A DNA stretch of 64,000 bases from Dendrophyllia cribrosa (Eukaryota > Cnidaria > Anthozoa > Scleractinia > Dendrophylliidae): contig JAJLRJ010000005.1 in assembly GCA_024195265.1 (NCBI GenBank), forward strand, positions 35,188,605-35,252,604, in the 5' to 3' direction. The position numbers and the translations under genes were made by a program. The notes beneath the pieces are model-generated. The model saw only the letters and a program-made list of their open reading frames with translations. It searched no databases and was not told where the DNA came from. Numbering within the stretch: position 1 is the stretch's first letter; each line of letters starts with the position of its first letter. Positions 56,677-64,000 of this stretch are shown here, piece after piece.

Positions 56677-57492
56677 ATGACTCAGCTTTTTGAAATCAAA
56701 GTAAATTTGTCTGACAATCAAAAGAAGAATCTTAGCAATGCTTTCAAAAAAAGGGAAACTATTGTTCTCAGACTATCAAATGAATCTCTGAACGGAAATG
56801 ATATTCTATATGTACCAGCAATGGTAAAGAAGAGATTGGAGAAGAATCGTATGATGAATAAGGGTATGGATATCAAACTTGTTAAAAGTAATATCAGAAA
56901 ACAGGTTGGAGGTAATCTACTAACTTCTATCTTAAGTATTGGAAAGACACTAGCACCAACTATAGGTAAAACCCTTGGGCTATCAGCTCTTGCTGGATTG
57001 GCTTCAGAAGGTGCTTCTCAGATTGTGAAATCAATATCTGGCAAAGGCGTACAGTCGGGTGGTTTTCTCGTACCTCAAGACAAAATTAATAAGCTAATAG
57101 AATATAAGCATCTTTTATCGACGAAACAAAAACAGGATATATTGAATGCCCTTCAATCAGGTTCAGGTGTTCATGTGAAACCAACAAAAACACAATCAGG
57201 TGGATTTTTAGGCACTCTGTTGGCAAGCATTGGTGTTCCACTCCTTCTAAATGCTTTGACTGGTAAAACTGGTAGTGGGGCTCCACGAATGGGAACTAGT
57301 AAGAAAAAAGGGGGTAAGGGAGCTCCGAGAATTGGAATTTATAGACCACCTCCATTTATAGGTTCATGGGATAATCCAATTGGTATGGGTATTAAAAAAA
57401 AAACTACCAAAAAAAACAAGTCGGGAGAAGGCATACTATTAGGGAAAAACAGCCCATTCAATGGCATCCCACTACTAGGGGCAATACTGTAA
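56677..57492 (+). CDS. Virion protein with Q-x-G-G sites, precursor of protease fusion (B2, 271 aa)
   Basis: Differs from B1 mainly at residues 35-50 (ESLNGNDILYVPAM). The sites KQVGGNLL, VQSGGFLV and TQSGGFLG and the A-AAA-AAC heptamer (57411-57417) are kept. The spacer upstream is 101 bp with TATATAACATATATTATATA. Intact. Confidence 0.75.
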   Translation: MTQLFEIKVNLSDNQKKNLSNAFKKRETIVLRLSNESLNGNDILYVPAMVKKRLEKNRMMNKGMDIKLVKSNIRKQVGGNLLTSILSIGKTLAPTIGKTLGLSALAGLASEGASQIVKSISGKGVQSGGFLVPQDKINKLIEYKHLLSTKQKQDILNALQSGSGVHVKPTKTQSGGFLGTLLASIGVPLLLNALTGKTGSGAPRMGTSKKKGGKGAPRIGIYRPPPFIGSWDNPIGMGIKKKTTKKNKSGEGILLGKNSPFNGIPLLGAIL

Positions 57493-58001
57493 AACCAAAA
57501 TTCCATAAAGATATCCCGTTAAGTAATCATGATCTAATAAAATGGTGTAGATATTTGAACATCCCAATCAAAGATGTTCTGTCAAGGGATGAAAGAGTTT
57601 CACATAACCATAGACAGGCGTTATTTATCTACAATCTTGAACCCTCATATATGAGTGGAAGCCATTGGGTGGCCACATATGTCAAAGACAACGTAATAAA
57701 TTATTTTGACAGTTTTGGTATGCCCCCATTTCAGGAGATTGTAAATCATGCTAAAAGAAAGAATATGACTCTGTTACATCAAAACAACCAAATCCAGAAC
57801 ATAAAAACGACTACATGTGGTTACTTCTGTTTATACTTTCTGAATGAAATGAATAAAGGGAATTCATATTACAATCTATTGGAAGTGTTCGACATATATG
57901 ACACAATGAAGAATGAGGATTTCTCGAACATTATTTTAGAAATATCTAACTTATATATATATGACGAAAAGTTATTGTGTAAAGCAGAAGAAAGTCACTG
58001 A
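57396..58001 (+). CDS. Adenain/Ulp1-like cysteine protease, in -1 frame without ATG (B2)
   Basis: As in B1 the frame opens after a stop at 57393-57395 inside the 271-aa gene and has no ATG before the SGSHWVATY segment. His, Asp and Cys residues are as in B1. One G is missing near 57918 relative to B1, so the last residues are replaced and the frame runs on into the zinc-ribbon gene in another phase. The catalytic core lies before this change, so activity may be retained. Confidence 0.75.
   Translation, partial: KKNYQKKQVGRRHTIREKQPIQWHPTTRGNTVKPKFHKDIPLSNHDLIKWCRYLNIPIKDVLSRDERVSHNHRQALFIYNLEPSYMSGSHWVATYVKDNVINYFDSFGMPPFQEIVNHAKRKNMTLLHQNNQIQNIKTTTCGYFCLYFLNEMNKGNSYYNLLEVFDIYDTMKNEDFSNIILEISNLYIYDEKLLCKAEESH
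57411..57417 (+). promoter_or_regulatory. A-AAA-AAC slippery heptamer, 271-aa gene to protease (B2)
   Basis: In phase with the 271-aa frame (codons ACC AAA AAA AAC AAG) and followed by the protease in -1, identical to B1. Confidence 0.6.
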
Positions 58002-58119
58002 ATGTGTACCAGGAAGCGAACGATATGTGAAAACTAAAAATGGTCGAACTATGTTGAAATGCACTTGCGCTGAATGTGGAATTACTAAATCTCGTTTTGT
58101 TAAGAACCAGGGAAACTAA
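57961..58119 (+). CDS. DUF5679-like small zinc-ribbon protein (B2, 52 aa)
   Basis: Same protein as in B1 with CVKQ in place of the first CxxC pair. The start follows TATATATAT directly; the stop overlaps the PLA2 start (TAATG). Confidence 0.7.
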   Translation: MTKSYCVKQKKVTECVPGSERYVKTKNGRTMLKCTCAECGITKSRFVKNQGN

Positions 58120-58745
58120 TGGAGCCCTCACAAGATGGGGGCTTTTTAAATATAGAAGGTAGTCACAGTCTTGGTGAAATAGCAGCTAAAAGCGCTTTAA
58201 AAGGTTTGTATAATTTAGGTAGAATCGGAGCATCAAAGGCAATTAAATCTGGTTATGCTAAACAAAAAATAAAAGGAATGGCTGATAAATATTTGGATCA
58301 AGCCTTAGATAGTTTAACTTCAGATATTAGTAAGAAACTAGATCCATTGCATAAAGGTAGTGGGATTGATATTCATAAGGCCATTGGGAAGCTTCCGAAA
58401 CCAAAAGGCGGTTGGACATTACCCGGCCATAAATATACTGGCCCATATAATGATTTAAAGAGTCAAGTGAAATATGACCCAACAACTGGCCAAATATTAG
58501 AAATATATGACCAACCTACAGGAAGAACTGATGAAATAGCAATGCAACATGATGTCGATTATTCAGTCTGCAATGATGATAGGAAATGTAAAAATAAGGC
58601 AGACCGAAAAATGGTTCAAGCTTTAGACAACGTACCGTATAATGAAAGACAATGGGGGCATTGGTTGGCTAGAAACACGATTGATGTAAAACAAAAACTT
58701 GGATTAGGTGTTAAAAGGAAGTCAAAAAACGTAAAAAGGAGTTGA
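58119..58745 (+). CDS. Phospholipase A2-domain virion protein (B2, 208 aa)
   Basis: PLA2 core kept (LPGHKYTGPYN and AMQHDVDYSVC). The Q-x-G-G site is PSQDGGF. More diverged from B1 than MCP, especially in residues 10-85. The A-AAA-AAC heptamer (58724) is kept though neighbouring codons changed (TCA AAA AAC GTA). Intact. Confidence 0.85.
   Translation: MEPSQDGGFLNIEGSHSLGEIAAKSALKGLYNLGRIGASKAIKSGYAKQKIKGMADKYLDQALDSLTSDISKKLDPLHKGSGIDIHKAIGKLPKPKGGWTLPGHKYTGPYNDLKSQVKYDPTTGQILEIYDQPTGRTDEIAMQHDVDYSVCNDDRKCKNKADRKMVQALDNVPYNERQWGHWLARNTIDVKQKLGLGVKRKSKNVKRS
58724..58730 (+). promoter_or_regulatory. A-AAA-AAC slippery heptamer, PLA2 to integrase (B2)
   Basis: In phase for -1 slippage in the PLA2 frame; the -1 frame is open into the integrase. 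Preserved despite changes in the flanking codons compared with B1. Confidence 0.6.
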
Positions 58746-59686
58746 GTAATGATTGGGCTGAACTCCTTGCAAATGAACTACATAAACCAATCAAACGGAA
58801 ATTTCAAAAGAGACGTGTTATTGTTAATGGAATAGATGATATTTGGAGCGCTGACCTTGTAGAAATGCAGAAGTTTTCAAAATGGAATAAAGGATATAGA
58901 TATTTGTTAAACATCATTGATGTGTTTTCAAAATTTGCTTGGAGCATTCCCATTAAAAATAAAACCGGTAATACAATTACTGAATCATTTGATGATGTTA
59001 TTAAAAAGTATAAAAGAAAACCGAAATATTTATGGGTAGACCAAGGGTCTGAATTCTATAATAAAACTTTCAAAGACTGGCTAAAGAAAAATAATATTGA
59101 GATGTATTCTACTCTCAATGAAGGTAAAGCTATTATTATTGAGAGATTTAACAGAACATTAAAATCTAAAATGTGGAAACAATTTACAGCTAAAAATACA
59201 ACACAATATTTAGACATGTTACCAAAACTATTAAATGAATACAACAGTACAAAGCATTCAAGTATTAAAATGAAACCTATTGAAGCATCTATGAAAAAGA
59301 ATGAAGGAACTGTTTATTTCAATCTATATGATACGGAACTATTATCATATAAACCAAAATTTAAAGTTGGTGATAAGGTTAGAATTTCAAAGTATAAACG
59401 GAATGTGTTCGACAAGGGTTATACACCAAACTGGACTGAAGAAGTGTTTACAGTCGATAAGATACAATACACAAACCCTATTACATATAAGTTAAAGGAT
59501 CTTAATAATGAATCAATAGAAGGGTCATTTTATGAACCTGAATTACAATTAGCAAAACAGGATGTATTCAGAATTGGCAAAGTCATTAGGAGGGATTACA
59601 AGAAAAAACAAGCTTTGGTATCATGGTCTGGTTATCCAAAAGAATTTAATTCATGGATACCGTTAAAAGATGTCAAAAATATATAA
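58742..59686 (+). CDS. DDE integrase with chromodomain, no ATG start (B2)
   Basis: Same domain order as B1 (WSADLVEM, WVDQGSEF, IIERFNRTL, chromodomain ending FNSWIPLKDVKNI). The first codon is TTG at the overlap TTGAGTAATG; the ATG there is in a different frame. No in-frame ATG precedes the core. Differences from B1 cluster at the N-terminus and at residues 180-230. Intact. Confidence 0.85.
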   Translation: MSNDWAELLANELHKPIKRKFQKRRVIVNGIDDIWSADLVEMQKFSKWNKGYRYLLNIIDVFSKFAWSIPIKNKTGNTITESFDDVIKKYKRKPKYLWVDQGSEFYNKTFKDWLKKNNIEMYSTLNEGKAIIIERFNRTLKSKMWKQFTAKNTTQYLDMLPKLLNEYNSTKHSSIKMKPIEASMKKNEGTVYFNLYDTELLSYKPKFKVGDKVRISKYKRNVFDKGYTPNWTEEVFTVDKIQYTNPITYKLKDLNNESIEGSFYEPELQLAKQDVFRIGKVIRRDYKKKQALVSWSGYPKEFNSWIPLKDVKNI

Positions 59687-59700
59687 TGTTTATATATATC

Positions 59701-60009
59701 ATGAGTGGTATTAAGAAATATATTGAAAAAATAAATGTTCAAATTAATGAATGTGAAGATGAATCAGACAATCTTCGTGATAAAATATACGATAATGAGC
59801 GTAGATTGGATATGTTACAATATAAAAAGGAATTATTGAAACTTTATCATAAAAAAATACATGAAATGGATGAAGATATAACATTGAAACAGTTATTGAA
59901 TATTATCTGCAATGAGATAGAAAACAATAAATACGATGAGGAATGTAATGTGTTGAAACAAACAAAAGTTGATAATATAGCTGAATTGAAAACTGAAATG
60001 AATATCTGA
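59701..60009 (+). CDS. Small coiled-coil protein (B2, 102 aa)
   Basis: Homologue of 44590-44952 with the same heptad region; the last 10 residues differ and the protein is shorter. ATG at 59701 follows TTTATATATATC. Intact. Confidence 0.55.
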   Translation: MSGIKKYIEKINVQINECEDESDNLRDKIYDNERRLDMLQYKKELLKLYHKKIHEMDEDITLKQLLNIICNEIENNKYDEECNVLKQTKVDNIAELKTEMNI

Positions 60010-60100
60010 ATATAGTTTAAAAGATTCATAACTGGATCATTTGAATTCTCAACCATATTTAAACGCATATAAAGATAAAATAATATATAGTAATAATATA

Positions 60101-60349
60101 ATGGAAAAAGAAGTAATAATAAAAAGAGGTAGGGGGCGACCGCCTATATACCAAACCCAAGAAGCCAAAAAAGAAGCTATTAAAAGATCCAAAACTCGTT
60201 ATATGTTAAATAAAGAGTGGTATTGCCGTGCATGTAATAACAATATCAACTACTCACTTGCTGGAAAATTCTGTCATTTGAAAACTAATAAACATATGGA
60301 TAATATTAATAGGCAGATCCGTGAATTCGTTCATTTAAACACACAATAA
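60101..60349 (+). CDS. AT-hook and zinc-finger protein (B2 cargo, 82 aa)
   Basis: Starts MEKEVIIKRGRGRPPIY, where KRGRGRPP is an AT-hook that would bind AT-rich minor groove. The second half has a CRACNNNI...CHLKTNKHM motif (Cys2-His2, U1-type). Similar small proteins occur in large DNA viruses as I recall. It occupies the place of the HNH endonuclease in B1, between the coiled-coil gene and PolB, and has the opposite direction. A near-repeat (GGATCA[CT]TT[GA]AATTCTCAACCATA) lies on both sides (60034 and 60386), which may mark the exchange of this cassette. Confidence 0.7.
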   Translation: MEKEVIIKRGRGRPPIYQTQEAKKEAIKRSKTRYMLNKEWYCRACNNNINYSLAGKFCHLKTNKHMDNINRQIREFVHLNTQ

Positions 60350-60464
60350 AAACTAAGAAATATATAGTTTAATGGATCCATGATTGGATCACTTAAATTC
60401 TCAACCATACTTAAACGCACCAACTGAATACATATAAAGAATTATCTATACTATAGTATATAAA

Positions 60465-63400
60465 ATGAACAAGATCGATCTTGAGAAACTTAGTAAATCA
60501 GAACTAATCAAATTGCTTTTAAAGCAACAGAAGAAAAAGCCTGAAATTATCATCGTAGATGATACCAAACCAGTTCCAACACCAAGGAGGCCTATTCCAA
60601 CACCTCGCAAGAGTGTAAAACCAAACCAATCACCAAGACAAACAGTAAAAGAATTGGTTGACTATTTTGAGAGGAAAAGATTACCACCCCCACCTTCTGA
60701 ATGGTTAGAAGAAATAGAACAATTAAAAAAGACACCAATTCCTACACCAAGGACTAAAAAAACAGTTAAACCTGTACCAGCTCCAAGGACTAAGATAGAG
60801 CAAACAAACAAAGCTCTAAAAGGTTATACTAAATCCTTCGAAATTACATTAAAGAATAATAAAGACCCTTTAACACAATTACAACAAACAAGAAAAGGTA
60901 TTGAAAACCATTTTAAAACCCTACTAAGTGATACAAAAGGAATTAAATTTGTTGAAACACTAAAGGTCACATTTGAGAAACTAGCTGGTGATGAAATAGT
61001 GCCTAAGACTGCATATTTTAACAGTGTGGCTCAGACGATTATTAACCACATAGAAATCGCTGAAGCGTTACAATTGTCTAAACAACAGATATTAAATAGT
61101 GTAGCTCAATGGATTTCTGAGGGTTCTGGATGGACAATAAGATCTATTGACAACCACTATATTAATATTGTTAAATACAAACCATTAAAGGGATCATCTT
61201 ACATTCAATTACCTTCAGAACTAAGAAATAGTGCTAAGGGATTGATAAACATGAAAAATAAAGACAATGAGTGTTTTAGATGGTGTCATATAAGGTACTT
61301 GAACCCTCAAGACAAATATCCACAGAGAATCAAAAAAGTCGACAAAGATTTTATTGAAAAATTAGATTACTCTGGAATTCAATTCCCAGTGACTGTCAAA
61401 CTGTATAATAAAATAGAAAAACAAAATGAAATCAATATCAATGTATTCGGTTATGAGGAAAAGCAACCATATCCTATCTATGTATCCAATAAAAGTACGA
61501 AGATCATATGAACTTGTTATTGATCACAGAAAACGAAAACAAACATTATGTATTAATAAAAGACTTCAATAAATTCATGTACAATCAGACGAAACACGAA
61601 CACAGAAAACATTTTTGCATGCATTGTCTACAATGCTTCAGTTCTGAAACAATCCTTAATAATCATAAAGAAAACTGTATTGTAATTAATGGTAAACAAG
61701 CTGTAAAAATGCCTGAAAAAGATAATAACATATTAAAATTTAACAATTATCATAAACAGTTAGCTGTTCCATTTGTAATCTATGCTGATTTTGAGGCTAT
61801 TACAGAAAAAGTACAAGGATGTCAACCAAACAATGATAAATCATATACTGAATCATATCAAAAACATAAAGACTGTGGATATGGATACAAAGTTGTCTGT
61901 TGCTATGATGATAAATACAGTAAACCAGTTCAGGTCTATAGAGGTGAAAGAGCTGTATACAAATTCATGGAAGCTATGCTGGAGGAAGTTAAATATTGTA
62001 AGAAGGTTATGAAAAAAGAATTCAATAAACCATTAAGAATGACCAAAGACGATGAAGAAGAATTCCAAAAAGCTGATAAATGCCACATATGCGAGAAAGA
62101 ATATAACAAAACCGATCTAAGAGTAAGAGATCACTGTCGTATCACTGGTCAGTACAGAGGATCCGCTCATCAAGATTGTAATTTAAAACTCAGAATAAAA
62201 CCAGAAGAAATTAAAATACCTGTGATATTCCATAATCTCCGTGGGTATGACTCTCATTTCATCATGCAAGAGATTGGTGAAATAGTCAAGAAACATACAT
62301 ATACAAATAAAAAAGGTGGAAAATGTCAAATGAATATCAATGCAATTCCGAATAATATGGAAAAGTATATGGCTTTCATGTTGGGTAATCACTTAACCTT
62401 TCTCGATAGTTTCCAATTCATGAGCTCTGGTTTGGAAAAACTAGTGAGTAATCTACCAAGAAAATCATTAAAATATACCTCTCAAAAATTCAAAGGTAAA
62501 AAGCTTGATCTGATGGCTAGAAAAGGAGTGTATCCATATGACTTCATGGATAGCTTTGAAAAGTTCAATGAAAAACTGCCATCAAAAGAAGAATTTTACA
62601 GCATATTGAATGATGAACATATATCAAATGAAGATTACAAACATGCTCAAAATGTGTGGAATACCTTCAATCTTCAAAATATGGGTGAATACCATAATTT
62701 ATATCTTAAATCTGATATCCTTTTGCTAGCTGATGTGTTTGAAAACTTTAGAAAGACCTGTCTAGAATACTACAAATTAGATCCATGTCATTATTTCACA
62801 TCTCCAGGTTTGTCTTGGGATGCTATGCTTAAAATGACTGATATCAAATTAGAACTTATAACTGATATTGACATGTTTCAATTTATCGAAAAAGGAATGC
62901 GTGGTGGAATAAGCTACATTGCCAATAGGTATGGTAAAGCAAACAATAAATACATGAAAACATATGATGAGAAGGTGCCCTCAAAGTATATAATGTATCT
63001 GGATGCTAACAATCTATATGGTTGGGCTATGTCACAATACCTACCTACTGGCGGTTTTAGATGGATGACACAAAAACAGATCGATAAGATAGACCTAGCC
63101 AAGTATAAAGAAGATAGTGAGAAGGGTTTGATACTGGAAGTAGATTTAGAGTATCCTGAAGGGTTACACAATCTTCATAATGACTACCCGCTAGGGCCGG
63201 AAAAGGTTAAAGTAACTGAGAGTATGTTGTCTGGGTATTGTAAAAACATCGCGAAGAAATATAAAATATCAACTGGTTTAGTTCATAAATTGATACCAAC
63301 CTTGAAGAACAAAGAAAAATACGTGCTCCATTATAGGAACCTTCAATTATACACTGATCTTGGTTTGAAAATAACTAAAGTCCATCGAGTACTAGAGTTT

Positions 63401-64000
63401 GATCAATCTCCTTGGTTAAAACAGTATATCGACTTTAATACAGAAAAAAGGAAGAACGCAAAAAATGCTTTTGAAAAAGACTTCTTTAAACTTATGAATA
63501 ACTCTGTATTTGGTAAAACGATGGAAAATATTAGAAAGCGAGTAGATGTAAGACTAATCACCGATGAAAAAAAACTATTGAAATATGCCAGTAAACCAAC
63601 GTATGTTAGTAGTAAGATCTTCAACGAAAATCTAGTAGCTGTGCATAAGATCAAAGAAACACTTACCCTAAACAGGCCGGCATATGTGGGTATGTGCATC
63701 TTAGATTTAAGCAAGACGTTAATGTACGATTTCCATTATAACTACATTAAAAAGAAATATGAAGACAAAGCCAAGTTACTCTTCACAGACACAGACAGCT
63801 TGACCTATGAAATCGAAGCTGAAGATGTATACCAAGACTTTTGGAATGATAAAAATAAATTCGATAACAGTGACTACCCTGAAAGCTCACCGTATTTTGA
63901 TAAGACAAATAAAAAAGTTATTGGCAAATTCAAAGATGAAGCCGCAGGAGTTCCTATTTGTGAATTCATCGGTCTACGATCTAAAATGTATAGTTACACG
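60465..64000 (+). pseudogene. Protein-primed-type family B DNA polymerase, one frameshift, partial at window end (B2)
   Basis: N-terminal 348 codons (PVPTPRR, PIPTPRK, PVPAPRT motifs, then WISEGSGWTIRSI) run to a stop at 61509-61511. The homologous frame goes on from about 61497 in another phase to the window end without a stop, so one small indel near 61490 separates them. The second part has a zinc finger, Exo I (VIYADFEAI), an EndoVII-like Cys/His insert (CHICEKEY, DHCRITGQYRGSAH), Exo II (FHNLRGYDSHF), Exo III (YLKSDILLLADVF), motif A (YLDANNLYGW), motif B (MNNSVFGKTM) and motif C (FTDTDSLTY). All catalytic residues are present. The 3' end lies outside the window. Confidence 0.85.

Larger units (their letters stand above)
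47242..64000 (+). mobile_element. Polinton-like element B2 (right end outside window)
   Basis: Collinear with B1 over its whole length and in the same orientation. The genes shared with B1 differ in a patchwork way: the MCP, 271-aa, protease and zinc-ribbon stretch is nearly identical, the VLTF3-like and fiber N-terminal parts are diverged. The left region has more repeats than B1. PolB runs off the window edge. Confidence 0.85.

Overview
The window looks like a stretch of an invertebrate animal genome, most likely a cnidarian such as a coral, crowded with integrated Polinton/Maverick (adintovirus-like) elements. There is no bacterial operon layout, rRNA or ordinary host gene that I can recognise. 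The cnidarian assignment comes from recalled family resemblance of the element proteins and of the gag-like protein, and no search was run. Two element lineages are present. Lineage A is moderately GC-rich, and lineage B is AT-rich with TATATA-type sequence before most start codons.

Layout. 1-2553 (element C, minus strand): a lineage-B-like remnant with a small basic protein cut by the window edge, a penton-like protein, a chromodomain integrase and a frameshifted Bcl-2-like gene. 2610-4136: a 5'-truncated retroelement Gag-like ORF. 4795-9011: a non-autonomous DNA transposon with about 1-kb terminal inverted repeats (TIRs) and TTAA target duplications, holding a 650-bp MITE-like element (7328-7977). 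9016-14304: mostly gene-free host DNA with a 385-bp TIR element carrying a tRNA-like segment, a 21-bp minisatellite (12814-13650) and a decayed retroelement RNase H fragment.

14308-~28930 (A1): a lineage-A Polinton with protein-primed-type PolB and integrase intact, three small membrane or basic proteins, a packaging ATPase, the major capsid protein (MCP), a coiled-coil membrane protein, a large conserved protein 'X', a penton-like protein, a two-helix membrane protein and a zinc-ribbon protein. Most of its virion genes carry stops or frameshifts. 29454-32455 (A2): a remnant of a second lineage-A element (MCP, coiled-coil protein, X).

32456-47241 (B1) and 47242->64000 (B2): two collinear lineage-B elements. 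Their order is VLTF3-like factor, two-helix membrane protein, 133-aa protein, collagen/repeat fiber, ATPase, then on the plus strand PPxY protein, penton, basic protein, MCP, 271-aa protein/protease, zinc ribbon, phospholipase A2, integrase, coiled-coil protein, a variable cargo gene, and PolB. B1 begins inside the X gene of A2, and B2 begins inside the PolB of B1, so the insertions are nested.

How the genes fit together: PolB and integrase would copy and insert the element. ATPase, MCP, penton, fiber, PLA2, the Ulp1/adenain-like protease and the basic and membrane proteins form a virion-morphogenesis set, so these look like integrated viruses rather than plain transposons. The most notable signals are: (i) in lineage B both the protease and the integrase lack an in-frame ATG, and each sits in the -1 frame of the preceding gene just after an A-AAA-AAC heptamer; (ii) a recurring Q-x-G-G-[F/N] motif in virion proteins that could be the protease site; (iii) left ends that start AGTAGT and at once form 73-139-bp palindromes.
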